DNA of 9,396 nt, taken from an uncultured Chryseolinea sp. GTDB lineage: Bacteria; Bacteroidota; Bacteroidia; Cytophagales; Cyclobacteriaceae. Every line of letters starts with the position of its first letter. Position 1 is the stretch's first letter. Positions 1 through 6,943 of this stretch are shown one piece after another. The DNA lies in contig CAMLER010000165.1 of NCBI GenBank assembly GCA_946478915.1, positions 1 to 9,396 on the forward strand, read 5' to 3'. The notes under the pieces were generated by a model that saw nothing but the letters and a program-made list of their open reading frames with translations, was not told where the DNA came from and did no database searches. Position numbers and translations under genes: made by a program.

Positions 1-390
1 CTCGATCGATTCGGAAACCTGGCCGCGGGCACATCCACCGGTGGAATGACTAATAAGAAATATGGACGCATCGGCGATTCTCCCATAATCGGCGCAGGTA
101 CGTATGCTAATAATAAGACTTGCGCTATTTCATCGACGGGTTGGGGGGAATATTTCATCAGGTTGAATGTCGCGCACGATATTCATGCGCTGATGGAATA
201 CGGAGGGTTATCATTGCAAGCTGCGGCGGACTCCGTAATAATGGGAAAACTTCCGCGCCTTGGGGGTGATGGTGGTGCAGTAGCACTAGACCGTCAGGGA
301 AATTTTGCAATGCCTTTCTGCACAGAAGGAATGTACAGGGGATACATCAGGCAAAAAGGAGCTGCCAAGACGTCGATCTTTGCCGAGTGA
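1..390 (+). CDS. iaaA: Isoaspartyl peptidase / L-asparaginase, C-terminal part (5' end outside window)
   Basis: The reading frame is open from base 1, so this is the last 129 residues of a longer gene; the ATG at 46 is an internal Met, not the start. The product is an N-terminal-nucleophile (Ntn) hydrolase that removes isoaspartyl (beta-aspartyl) residues from dipeptides and hydrolyses L-asparagine. The segment corresponds to the beta subunit formed by self-cleavage. It aligns from memory without gaps to E. coli IaaA (EcAIII): TSTGGMTNK, GRIGDSP (Arg and Asp at window residues 23 and 26, equivalent to the substrate-binding R207 and D210), the STGWGE turn (Thr46-Gly47, equivalent to T230-G231) and the conserved C-terminal FCTEGMYRGY. 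On that alignment the catalytic Thr lies six residues before the window and is not visible. The C-terminus appears complete. It converges with the lamin-tail gene, leaving 9 bases between the stop codons. I see no hairpin terminator there. Confidence 0.93.
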   Translation, partial: LDRFGNLAAGTSTGGMTNKKYGRIGDSPIIGAGTYANNKTCAISSTGWGEYFIRLNVAHDIHALMEYGGLSLQAAADSVIMGKLPRLGGDGGAVALDRQGNFAMPFCTEGMYRGYIRQKGAAKTSIFAE

Positions 391-399
391 TTATAAAAG

Positions 400-3012
400 T
401 TATTCGAACGATGAGGCTATCGCAACTCGCTTTCGATACCGCTTCACTGCGCCCTCCTGATTAAAAACTTCAAGCAAAATCATATATGAACCCATGCCCG
501 CTTTTGAACCGTCGTCTCGGTCGCCGTCCCATCTGTAAAATCCGTGTGTACCCAAAAGGTCATTATTCGCAAGTTGCCTAACGGTGCGGCCATACGAATC
601 AAATATCTTAACGTTGGCTACATGGCCGCCCTGTTCAAGAGTGTAATGAATCAAAGTAAAATTTGGCTGGCCCGAGAGCGGATTAAAAATTTCAGGCTCG
701 ACCAGAAACGGTTCGTTCATTGGATCAAATGCAAGTGAGTTGGAGTTTATTGCTCCCGGTGTCGCGAAACCAACGGACGAGCTGGCTGAAGCCCAGTTTT
801 CTGTTTCTTTCGAAGGAAGGTTCGTTATACGCTCGAGTGAAACGCCCTCTTCATCTTTAATGAAAACCGAATGCATTTCCGTTGAATAGTGAAAAAAGTC
901 TATCACATTTCCTTCGTCGTCTGAAATGACAACAGATCCCGAATCGTCATCGAACGGCGGAAGTCCTTTTACCTGAAGGGAATTGATTTTATCATCCTGG
1001 ATATATTCCCCTTCCAACGCATTTACGTTAGAAGTCAACACGAGATATTTGCCCGGAGCCAGAATCAAATCGGAATCTGTGATGGTAGCAAATTTGTCGT
1101 TTTCTGTATTGCCGATGGACCAGCTGCGCAGGTTGATATATTTGGTGGAATTGTTGAATATTTCAACGAAGTCTGCGCCTGTAGGCCGGGGGTTGAACAG
1201 AACTTCGTTTATTAAAACATCAAGACTATCGGCCTCCTCAGTTAATCCAAAAATTGTTTCGGCCTCTTCTTCGTTAACGAGATTTCCGGCACAATCCCGA
1301 ATGTTTTCGACGGATACTGAATAGGAAACTCCTTTTTGAATTTCATTTAAAAGATAAACTTCAATTTCGGTCAATGAGGAATTGCTGAACCTGATCTGAC
1401 CCATTTCGAGATAAGGATCTGTTCTTATCTGAACATTGGATGGAATGGGCTTCTCAAGTTTTTCATTGAACGTCAGCCGAAGATTGACCGCATCGACTGC
1501 CGTGGCAGCTATCAGTGTTGGTGCCTCCAGGTCTGGTTTACTGGCCAGAACAGAATTGACAGTGGCTGGGGTTCCACCTCTCTCATCTTCTGATGCCGTC
1601 CAATTTTGTCCTTCGCCACACAAATTATCGGGATCAATAATCTCCAGACTCCAACCACCTTCTTCTTTTTCGGAATCGCGATACCAGGACTGGTCATAAT
1701 TTACCGAATCTATGGTTGTAAAATTTTTGTCTTTCAGCACGAGGGCATCGTTGGAATTATTTAACGATGGAAATCCTTTCAAGAAAATTGCGTTTTCGAA
1801 ATTCTGATCGGAGTTTTCGGCTGCAAGCATCACGTAAGCCTTCGGCATTAGGATAAACGTTGGCATTACCGCAACAGAACTTCCGTCTGTAAGGGACCAA
1901 CCGACAAGGTCGAACGTCTTTTCGCTTCTGTTATAGATTTCTATAAATTCCATTTCGCTCAATCCTACCTGGGGGGAAGGATCTGCGAAAATTTCGCTTA
2001 TGATAACATCGTCAGCAAAGGCGTCAACAGGGGCTATATAACTAAACTCGGTCTGCGAACCATTCATAGTGTTTGCATTCAAATCGGCTACGCCTGAAAT
2101 GGTGATTGTATGCTTTTGCTGCGAAAGCTCCTCCGAAAAATGCAGTGAGACCGAACGATGATCATCTTCCAGTATAGCCTCGGTTGGATGACGAGATTCG
2201 TCAATAACATAGTTGCCAATGAAGGTGGCTGATTGCTCATCCAGCGGCTCTGAAAATACCAATTTCAGTTCAGTCGAAGAAATAATTTCAATGGCGGACA
2301 ATGCAGGAGCGACATTGTCAACGGCAGCGACATCTGATACATAAAAATTATCAAACCAGATATTTTCTGATCGTGTGGAGGTATAAATGCATACAATTCC
2401 GAAATAGGATGACGCCTGAGTACTGGTCTCCTCCGATATTCCTTCTAAAGTATACGTGCCAGCGCCATTTACGTCAGTAAATAATTTCCATCCGGAGTCA
2501 TCGCGGGTTACTTTAACTCGTCCAAACGTTGAAGAAGAATTCAAAAGATCATCCCGACCCTTTACTAATTCGGACTGCGATAATCCGGTCTGCTTAAATA
2601 AACTAACCGCATCCTTGTTTCGACCCAACATTACAAAATATCCATTCAGGGGGGCTGTGAGGTCGGACTGATCAGAAACAAGATACACCCTTGCATGGTT
2701 GGCAGAGGAGGGACTCGACAAGAATGAAAAGTCAAATTCCCAGGAACCCGGATTCGATATGTTGCATGGTAATGACAGATAGGCAACGCTATCCCTTTTT
2801 CCTCCGTTCAGCATCAGACGGGAGTCTCTTACAGAGAACAGGGCATCGCTACCCGACCAGGCTGGTGAAGCTGTAAAGTTTTCGTCAGAGAAGTCATCGT
2901 GAAACTGAGCTAACGCTAGTTGGGATAGCATGACGAACAGAAATGTAGAATAAATTCTAACAGTAAACGTTTGCATGTTGGAAACCCAACATATTTGCAT
3001 GTTCTTTTTCAT
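400..3012 (-). CDS. Exported lamin-tail-domain protein with two Ig-LTD modules and a FlgD-like C-terminus
   Basis: About 870 residues, probably exported to the cell surface or medium. Order from the ATG at 3012: signal peptide with an apolar core ending in ALA|Q near residue 35; a jellyroll/LamG-like region (about 37-227); an SbsA-type Ig-like domain (232-328, starting APALSAIEI and containing LKLVFSEPLD); lamin tail domain 1 (331-488, with ISEIFADPSP and EFIEIYN); a second Ig-like domain (494-590, with LRLTFNEKLE); lamin tail domain 2 (596-755, with INEVLFNPRP and DFVEIFN); and a FlgD-Ig-like C-terminal domain (766-870, with VKIFDSYGRTVRQL and GSYMILLEVF). Such proteins are common in gliding, polymer-degrading Bacteroidota. 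The C-terminus resembles type IX secretion sorting domains in position, but not the canonical motif. No catalytic domain is recognised, so the role (adhesion, scaffold, possibly nucleic-acid or calcium binding) is unknown. The start is uncertain: GTG 3018, ATG 3012, ATG 3000 and ATG 2976 are all in frame. ATG 3012 gives an MKKN start; ATG 2976 gives a shorter, more standard signal peptide. Confidence 0.85.
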   Translation of the reverse strand: MKKNMQICWVSNMQTFTVRIYSTFLFVMLSQLALAQFHDDFSDENFTASPAWSGSDALFSVRDSRLMLNGGKRDSVAYLSLPCNISNPGSWEFDFSFLSSPSSANHARVYLVSDQSDLTAPLNGYFVMLGRNKDAVSLFKQTGLSQSELVKGRDDLLNSSSTFGRVKVTRDDSGWKLFTDVNGAGTYTLEGISEETSTQASSYFGIVCIYTSTRSENIWFDNFYVSDVAAVDNVAPALSAIEIISSTELKLVFSEPLDEQSATFIGNYVIDESRHPTEAILEDDHRSVSLHFSEELSQQKHTITISGVADLNANTMNGSQTEFSYIAPVDAFADDVIISEIFADPSPQVGLSEMEFIEIYNRSEKTFDLVGWSLTDGSSVAVMPTFILMPKAYVMLAAENSDQNFENAIFLKGFPSLNNSNDALVLKDKNFTTIDSVNYDQSWYRDSEKEEGGWSLEIIDPDNLCGEGQNWTASEDERGGTPATVNSVLASKPDLEAPTLIAATAVDAVNLRLTFNEKLEKPIPSNVQIRTDPYLEMGQIRFSNSSLTEIEVYLLNEIQKGVSYSVSVENIRDCAGNLVNEEEAETIFGLTEEADSLDVLINEVLFNPRPTGADFVEIFNNSTKYINLRSWSIGNTENDKFATITDSDLILAPGKYLVLTSNVNALEGEYIQDDKINSLQVKGLPPFDDDSGSVVISDDEGNVIDFFHYSTEMHSVFIKDEEGVSLERITNLPSKETENWASASSSVGFATPGAINSNSLAFDPMNEPFLVEPEIFNPLSGQPNFTLIHYTLEQGGHVANVKIFDSYGRTVRQLANNDLLGTHGFYRWDGDRDDGSKAGMGSYMILLEVFNQEGAVKRYRKRVAIASSFE

Positions 3013-3031
3013 AAGCACAACGGGAAAAGAT

Positions 3032-3039
3032 TAATTTTG
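3032..3039 (+). promoter_or_regulatory. Candidate -7 box for asd
   Basis: TAATTTTG matches the Bacteroidota sigma-ABfr -7 consensus TAnnTTTG exactly. It lies 22 bases before the asd ATG, which would give a leader of roughly 16-18 bases, mostly A and T. No good TTTG -33 element is seen at the expected distance, so this is a motif match only. On the other strand TATATTTA (3047-3054) matches the same consensus in 7 of 8 positions and could serve the lamin-tail gene from the ATG at 3012. Confidence 0.38.
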
Positions 3040-3061
3040 CAATCCTTAAATATAAATAAAA

Positions 3062-4054
3062 ATGAAACTCGCAGTAGTCGGCGCAACCGGTTTGGTTGGC
3101 CAGGAAATCCTTAAAGTTCTTGAGGAAAGAAGTTTTGTGTTTGATGAGCTCTATTTGATCGCTTCGGCCAAGTCCGTAGGGCAAAAAATAAAGTTTAAGG
3201 ATAAGGAGTATACAGTGATAAGCATCGAAGACGGATGCAAGGTTGGGGCCGACATCGCCATTTTTTCGGCTGGTGGCGGAACGTCTTTGGAGTGGGCGCC
3301 GAAATATGCAGAGGCAGGCACGATTGTAATAGATAATTCGTCAGCATGGCGGATGGACCCAACCAAGAAATTAATTGTTCCGGAAATAAATGGTCATGAG
3401 CTCACCATCGATGATCGCATTATCGCGAATCCGAATTGTTCGACAATACAGATGGTGATGGCGCTCGCACCCCTGCATGTAAAATATCGGCTTAAAAGAA
3501 TAGTGGTATCCACCTACCAATCTGTGACAGGTACAGGAAAGGATGCAGTTCAGCAGATGATGGATGAACGCAAAGGTGTAAATGGGCCAAAAGTATATCC
3601 GCATCCAATAGATATGAATGCCTTGCCTCACATCGATTCTTTCCTCGATAATGGTTATACAAAAGAGGAAATGAAAATGGTTAACGAGACCCGGAAGATT
3701 TTGGGCGACAATTCAATTGGGGTTACCTCGACAACGGTCAGAATACCATCAGTTGGAGGACATTCGGAAGCGGTGAATGTCGAATTTCACGAAGACTTTA
3801 ATCTGAGTGAGGTCCGTTCAATATTGGCAACAACCCCTGGTGTGATCGTACAGGATGATCCTAAGAATAATATTTATCCCATGCCGATAAATTCAAAAAA
3901 CAGAGACGAGGTGTTTGTTGGCAGGCTTCGGAGGGATGAATCGCAGCCCAACACACTTAATATGTGGATCGTTGCCGATAATCTGCGGAAAGGTGCTGCG
4001 ACAAATGCAGTCCAGATTGCTGAGTTTATGACTGAGAAGAGCCTGGTATATTAA
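3062..4054 (+). CDS. asd: Aspartate-semialdehyde dehydrogenase
   Basis: A complete 330-residue protein of normal length for the family. It reduces L-4-aspartyl phosphate to L-aspartate-4-semialdehyde with NADPH in the cytosol, the branch-point step towards lysine/diaminopimelate, methionine, threonine and isoleucine. The N-terminal Rossmann fold begins MKLAVVGATGLVGQEIL, with the GxTGxVG nucleotide-binding loop at residues 7-13. DNSSAWRM (91-98) is the usual family block. The catalytic Cys is C126 in NPNCST. The second active-site block is VRIPSVGGHSE, with the acid/base His at H234 and Arg at R227. The C-terminal WIVADNLRKGAATNAVQIAE helix is intact. The start is clear: the ATG follows an A-rich stretch and begins directly with the nucleotide-binding strand. 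It is a single gene, divergent from the lamin-tail gene and followed by a strong terminator. Confidence 0.97.
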   Translation: MKLAVVGATGLVGQEILKVLEERSFVFDELYLIASAKSVGQKIKFKDKEYTVISIEDGCKVGADIAIFSAGGGTSLEWAPKYAEAGTIVIDNSSAWRMDPTKKLIVPEINGHELTIDDRIIANPNCSTIQMVMALAPLHVKYRLKRIVVSTYQSVTGTGKDAVQQMMDERKGVNGPKVYPHPIDMNALPHIDSFLDNGYTKEEMKMVNETRKILGDNSIGVTSTTVRIPSVGGHSEAVNVEFHEDFNLSEVRSILATTPGVIVQDDPKNNIYPMPINSKNRDEVFVGRLRRDESQPNTLNMWIVADNLRKGAATNAVQIAEFMTEKSLVY

Positions 4055-4075
4055 TACTTGTAAGAATCCTAAAAG

Positions 4076-4100
4076 AAAAGCCTGCTTGCGGGCTTTTTTT
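4076..4100. terminator. Rho-independent terminator after asd, probably bidirectional
   Basis: AAAAGCCTG (4076-4084) pairs with CGGGCTTTT (4089-4097) around the loop CTTG: nine pairs including one T-G wobble. Seven T residues follow on the plus strand (4094-4100). It lies 21 bases after the asd stop. On the minus strand the same hairpin is followed by TTTTCTTTT and lies just past the LysE-type gene stop at 4112, so it can end both converging transcripts. Confidence 0.85.
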
Positions 4101-4111
4101 ATTTCTGCAAT

Positions 4112-4723
4112 TCAGAACAAGTAGTTGAGAAATGCATAAATGCCCAAAACAATAAGCGCAATTCCTGGAATTTTTGGGATCCAACGGTTTTGAGTGAATT
4201 GCATACCAATTCTTTTCGCGAGATACACCAGGATCATTAGCAAGGCTAGCGTCCCAAGACAAACTCCCACAAGGTAACTATGGAGACCTAACGGGGTGGA
4301 TAGATCAATCCATTTGAGACTATTCAGGTAAGCGGTCACCCCCACCCAGAACGGAATAGCAAGCGGGTTCAGAATGCTGAGAACTACTCCACGCAAATAT
4401 CCATTCTCCGTAAATTTTGTCGTGAATTTCGACGGTTTCGAGGGTGCCCATAAGGTCAGTATGCCGATCACAGTCATAACGATGGCGGTGATAAGTTGCA
4501 TGTTATCTACAATAACGGGCGACGAAGTAATCCATTCTGCAAATTCTACAGCTATCCAACCATAGGGATACTCCATCACGGAGGCTGTCACGGCAAACCG
4601 CCAGGCAACGGCAGTTTTTTTTTCTAACCCAAGTTGGACGCATGTGAGATTGATGGTACCCGGCGGGATGGACCCGATGAAGCTGAAAAAGAAGGCCAGC
4701 AAAAAGTTCAGACCAGCGATCAT
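4112..4723 (-). CDS. LysE/RhtB-family amino-acid exporter
   Basis: A 203-residue, very hydrophobic protein with about six membrane helices (roughly residues 3-25, 38-58, 72-92, 109-133, 148-170 and 182-202), the size and layout of the LysE/RhtB superfamily. These inner-membrane carriers export amino acids or related small molecules, driven by the proton gradient. The family marker near the end of helix 1 is present as GSIPPGTINL (17-26), and helix 4 carries the second conserved Pro block, LSILNPLAIPFW. The substrate cannot be told from sequence. The start codon overlaps the stop of the upstream ATP-grasp gene in the four bases ATGA (4720-4723), so translation is probably coupled. Although asd, a lysine-pathway gene, lies next to it, the two converge on a shared terminator and are separate transcripts. 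Confidence 0.87.
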   Translation of the reverse strand: MIAGLNFLLAFFFSFIGSIPPGTINLTCVQLGLEKKTAVAWRFAVTASVMEYPYGWIAVEFAEWITSSPVIVDNMQLITAIVMTVIGILTLWAPSKPSKFTTKFTENGYLRGVVLSILNPLAIPFWVGVTAYLNSLKWIDLSTPLGLHSYLVGVCLGTLALLMILVYLAKRIGMQFTQNRWIPKIPGIALIVLGIYAFLNYLF

Positions 4724-5766
4724 GATTGCTGTGTTGCGGCTTTAAATTTTCTGTAATGCATCCGGGCTTCCTTGAAATTTATGTAGGATGCTCCACGTCG
4801 TGCGTTTTCCCTGGCAATGAGAAAAATGTTTCGCCAGTGATCAAGAAGCACCCGTATTGCTTCTAACATTGAAAAATCCGGATCGTAAATATGGGCTGGC
4901 TCAGCACCACACCCGTTTAATTCAAGCACTTTGATTCTGCCTGCGTACAAGTCTTCAATAGTTGCGCATCTCAAATCGAAGCGTCCAAAATTGAATCCAT
5001 CGATCGGTTGACTAATCAAGTCGAATGCTTCCGACAAGCGCTCATTGATAAGATGGCTGCCGTCCATGAATTTAGTGCCCAGACAGTGATTTCCAATTGA
5101 AACAAGCTCTTTCGATTCACCCGGTTTAAGGATGTCTTCCAAATGCTCTGCGTAAGTTTCCTTTAAGACTTCCCATCGCAGCCTCGCTCGCTCTTTTCTT
5201 AGAATAAGTTCACGCAATGTAGATTTACCATCACCGGTTACTGACAACATCTCTTTCATTACTACGGAGGTCACTTTTCCTTTTGGCCATTGAGGATATC
5301 GCAAATAAAAAACGCCAAATTCCAACGGTAAGTCTATAAGCTGTTGTATGATAAAGGGATATTTCATTTTTCGTAAATAGTTATCCACCTCACCTTCGTT
5401 GTTAATGCGTTGCACCATAAACCCGCGTTCACCAAGATCAGGTTTGAAGATAACCGGGAAGCGAAGGCCGTTTTGCTGCATTATTCGAATGATCTCGGTT
5501 CGACCATAAGCAGGGTTAACAAGAACTGATATCGGCGTGTATTGAGGGTGGACTTTCTTCAGAACGTCATATTTGGATTCACCAAACATTCCACCCATAA
5601 CAATGCCGGGATTTGACGCAGAAAAAAACAAGAACGATCTGGCTTTTAGAGATAACCACAGGAAATATAGAATAACCGGAAACTGGATTATACCGAAGGG
5701 CCAGTACTCCCAACTTTTTAATCGAATGATGAAATTGCTGAGAGTAATTTCCCTAAAAGAAGACAT
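4720..5766 (-). CDS. ATP-grasp ligase-like protein with an N-terminal membrane-anchoring segment
   Basis: 348 residues from the ATG at 5766; a TTG two codons upstream (5772) is also open, but the ATG is preferred. ATP-grasp enzymes activate a carboxylate as acyl phosphate and join it to an amine or thiol. Visible blocks: FPVIFKPDLGERG (about 104-115, Lys for ATP and a glycine-rich loop); PFIIQQLIDLPLEFGVF (137-153); VTGDGKSTLRELI (176-188), similar to a block in the ATP-grasp parts of GshF and cyanophycin synthetase; a FGRFDLR strand (260-266); and VLELNGCGAEP (280-290), whose Glu and Asn fit the metal-ATP site. Residues 23-40 are apolar and end in LKARSF, suggesting a membrane anchor or hairpin. 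Such proteins are often loosely labelled D-alanine-D-alanine ligase, but the anchor and motifs make a cytosolic Ddl role unlikely. It starts 14 bases after the DinB stop and overlaps the LysE-type gene by four bases. The substrate is unknown. Confidence 0.82.
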   Translation of the reverse strand: MSSFREITLSNFIIRLKSWEYWPFGIIQFPVILYFLWLSLKARSFLFFSASNPGIVMGGMFGESKYDVLKKVHPQYTPISVLVNPAYGRTEIIRIMQQNGLRFPVIFKPDLGERGFMVQRINNEGEVDNYLRKMKYPFIIQQLIDLPLEFGVFYLRYPQWPKGKVTSVVMKEMLSVTGDGKSTLRELILRKERARLRWEVLKETYAEHLEDILKPGESKELVSIGNHCLGTKFMDGSHLINERLSEAFDLISQPIDGFNFGRFDLRCATIEDLYAGRIKVLELNGCGAEPAHIYDPDFSMLEAIRVLLDHWRNIFLIARENARRGASYINFKEARMHYRKFKAATQQS

Positions 5767-5780
5767 TCTCAACGGTTGGA

Positions 5781-6314
5781 CTAGTGTGCAGTAGCAACTG
5801 ATTTTTCCTTATATCGGACAGTAGATGCAGCAATACCAAAATCCGGCGGAAGTTGTACATATGGAGCTAATTCTCGTATACCAATCTTCATGATCGCCAT
5901 ATGATGAACAGCATGTTCTATATTATATACCAACTCACGGGTTGCTGTAGTATCGATTGTCAGGAAAGTTTCTCTCTCCAGGTCATATCCTACCTCAAGC
6001 TTCAGCACTTTGTCATCGACATTGTGAATAAATTTTGAAATTCTCTGAATCGCATTGAGGGCAACAAATTTGTCAGTTTCAATGAGCTTGTCGTGTGCGC
6101 GTTTGTCATAATTTATCAAACCTCTTTCAAATCCATGCTCAAAGCAAATAAAGAATTCTAATGTGTGCCTCAGGTGTTGGCCTACAGTTGAATAGCTTAA
6201 TGTTTCCGCTGGTTTGACAAAATCAGATTCCCGAATCTGATGAACAAGATCGGTAAGCTGAGCTAAGATGTTAGAACAGGCTTCAGTTAGGGTCATAGAT
6301 GCCATAAAATTCAT
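5781..6314 (-). CDS. DinB-fold protein (putative metal-dependent), first copy
   Basis: 177 residues from the ATG at 6314; ATGs at 6305 and 6296 are also in frame and may be the true start. The DinB/YfiT fold is a four-helix bundle with a metal site made of three His. Here the likely ligands are H47 or H50 (GQHLRHTLEFF) and H134 plus H138 (NIEHAVHHMAIMKIG). The family holds thiol-dependent S-transferases such as bacillithiol transferases and many proteins of unknown role; the sequence does not show which. The C-terminal PPDFGIAASTVRYKEK tail recurs in a Bacteroidota subgroup as I recall it. It is the first gene of a likely three-gene run with the ATP-grasp and LysE-type genes, 14 bases before the next ATG. 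It shares the fold, but little sequence, with the protein at 7970-8440. Confidence 0.82.
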   Translation of the reverse strand: MNFMASMTLTEACSNILAQLTDLVHQIRESDFVKPAETLSYSTVGQHLRHTLEFFICFEHGFERGLINYDKRAHDKLIETDKFVALNAIQRISKFIHNVDDKVLKLEVGYDLERETFLTIDTTATRELVYNIEHAVHHMAIMKIGIRELAPYVQLPPDFGIAASTVRYKEKSVATAH

Positions 6315-6342
6315 TCAATTTAAGTCAATTGCTATCATTTTT

Positions 6343-6360
6343 AAAAATCCGTCAAGACGG
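6343..6360 (-). terminator. Weak candidate terminator after the YHS gene
   Basis: CCGTC (6349-6353) and GACGG (6356-6360) form a short perfect inverted repeat, in practice four pairs around a four-base loop. Read on the minus strand it is followed by ATTTTT. It lies 16 bases beyond the YHS gene stop and before the DinB start at 6314, suggesting the YHS gene is not in the operon below it. The stem is short, so the call is tentative. Confidence 0.4.
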
Positions 6361-6376
6361 GGTAGTTGAATAAAGT

Positions 6377-6835
6377 CTATCTAACAACATTCATCCAATT
6401 ATGGTCTGCGCTCTGTTTTAATTTTTTTTCCGCTTTATTCCATGAATCAAGGGTATTATTGCCCCAAAAATTATAAAACAGGTACACCCTCCCATCAATT
6501 ATTTTAAAAGTTTCCGGATCGACCTTCACTTTTTCGCCGCTTTCACCCATAGCATATGCACACCAGCCGCCATACGCTGGTTCAAATTTCTCTGGGTCAA
6601 CTTTGAACCGATCAAGGGTTGACGCACTTGAAAAGTGGTATTCAATATCCTTGTAACTAATTTTCAAACGGGAATCGCCCTTTAGTGGTTTTCCATCAAA
6701 GTAACTGACGGGGTCGTATCCATCCAATGCTACACTTTTCTTTAAGTTGAAGTGCGCCTTTCTTGAGTCCGCAGATTGCCCGAAAGCAACACAAAACGAG
6801 ACACTAAAAATGATTAGAAACACTATATTTTTCAT
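6377..6835 (-). CDS. Secreted YHS-domain protein of the (seleno)protein family, Cys form
   Basis: 152 residues. The N-terminal segment MKNIVFLIIFSVSFCVAFGQ is a signal peptide, with cleavage probably after AFG (residue 19), placing the protein in the periplasm. The body matches the YHS-domain (seleno)protein family: ALDGYDPVSYF (36-46), YHFSSASTLDRFKVDPEKFEP (66-86), YGGWCAYAM (88-96), VDPETFKIIDGRVYLFYN (105-122) and a closing Trp-rich helix. In some relatives the YGG-x-C position carries selenocysteine; here the codon is TGT, giving C92. YHS domains are small metal-binding modules, seen for example in copper ATPases, so metal or redox handling in the periplasm is a reasonable inference, but no reaction is established. 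It is transcribed away from the DUF3500 gene, with a 108-base shared upstream region. Confidence 0.88.
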   Translation of the reverse strand: MKNIVFLIIFSVSFCVAFGQSADSRKAHFNLKKSVALDGYDPVSYFDGKPLKGDSRLKISYKDIEYHFSSASTLDRFKVDPEKFEPAYGGWCAYAMGESGEKVKVDPETFKIIDGRVYLFYNFWGNNTLDSWNKAEKKLKQSADHNWMNVVR

Positions 6836-6943
6836 AAGTTGTTTAAATTACGTTTAGAACCCAAAGTTGGATTTCGGATGACCGATAATTTGTCGGGCGT
6901 TTTACAAATTGACGAAAATGATATAGGTCGAACCGGAAAATTT

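Noticed and set aside
46..390. A complete 114-residue protein starting at ATG 46
   Set aside because: The frame is open to base 1 and encodes conserved isoaspartyl peptidase sequence before that Met, so it is an internal residue of a truncated gene.
544..2876. Several plus-strand open frames of 60-113 codons (544-738, 983-1324, 1436-1699, 2456-2671, 2691-2876)
   Set aside because: They lie inside the well-supported lamin-tail gene on the other strand, have no recognisable domains and are best explained as shadows of it.
2957..3184. Minus-strand open frame across the asd start
   Set aside because: It overlaps the asd N-terminus and the start of the lamin-tail gene in other frames, and its protein resembles nothing recognisable.
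3062..4723. A lysine biosynthesis and export operon linking asd and the LysE-type gene
   Set aside because: The genes converge and share a terminator between them, so they are not co-transcribed. The exporter's substrate is unknown.
6560..6562. Selenocysteine codon in the YHS protein
   Set aside because: The codon is TGT (Cys), not TGA, so no recoding is needed.
6839..6943. In-frame upstream extension of the DUF3500 protein
   Set aside because: It would put 35 polar residues before a clean signal peptide. The ATG at 6944 gives a normal exported protein.
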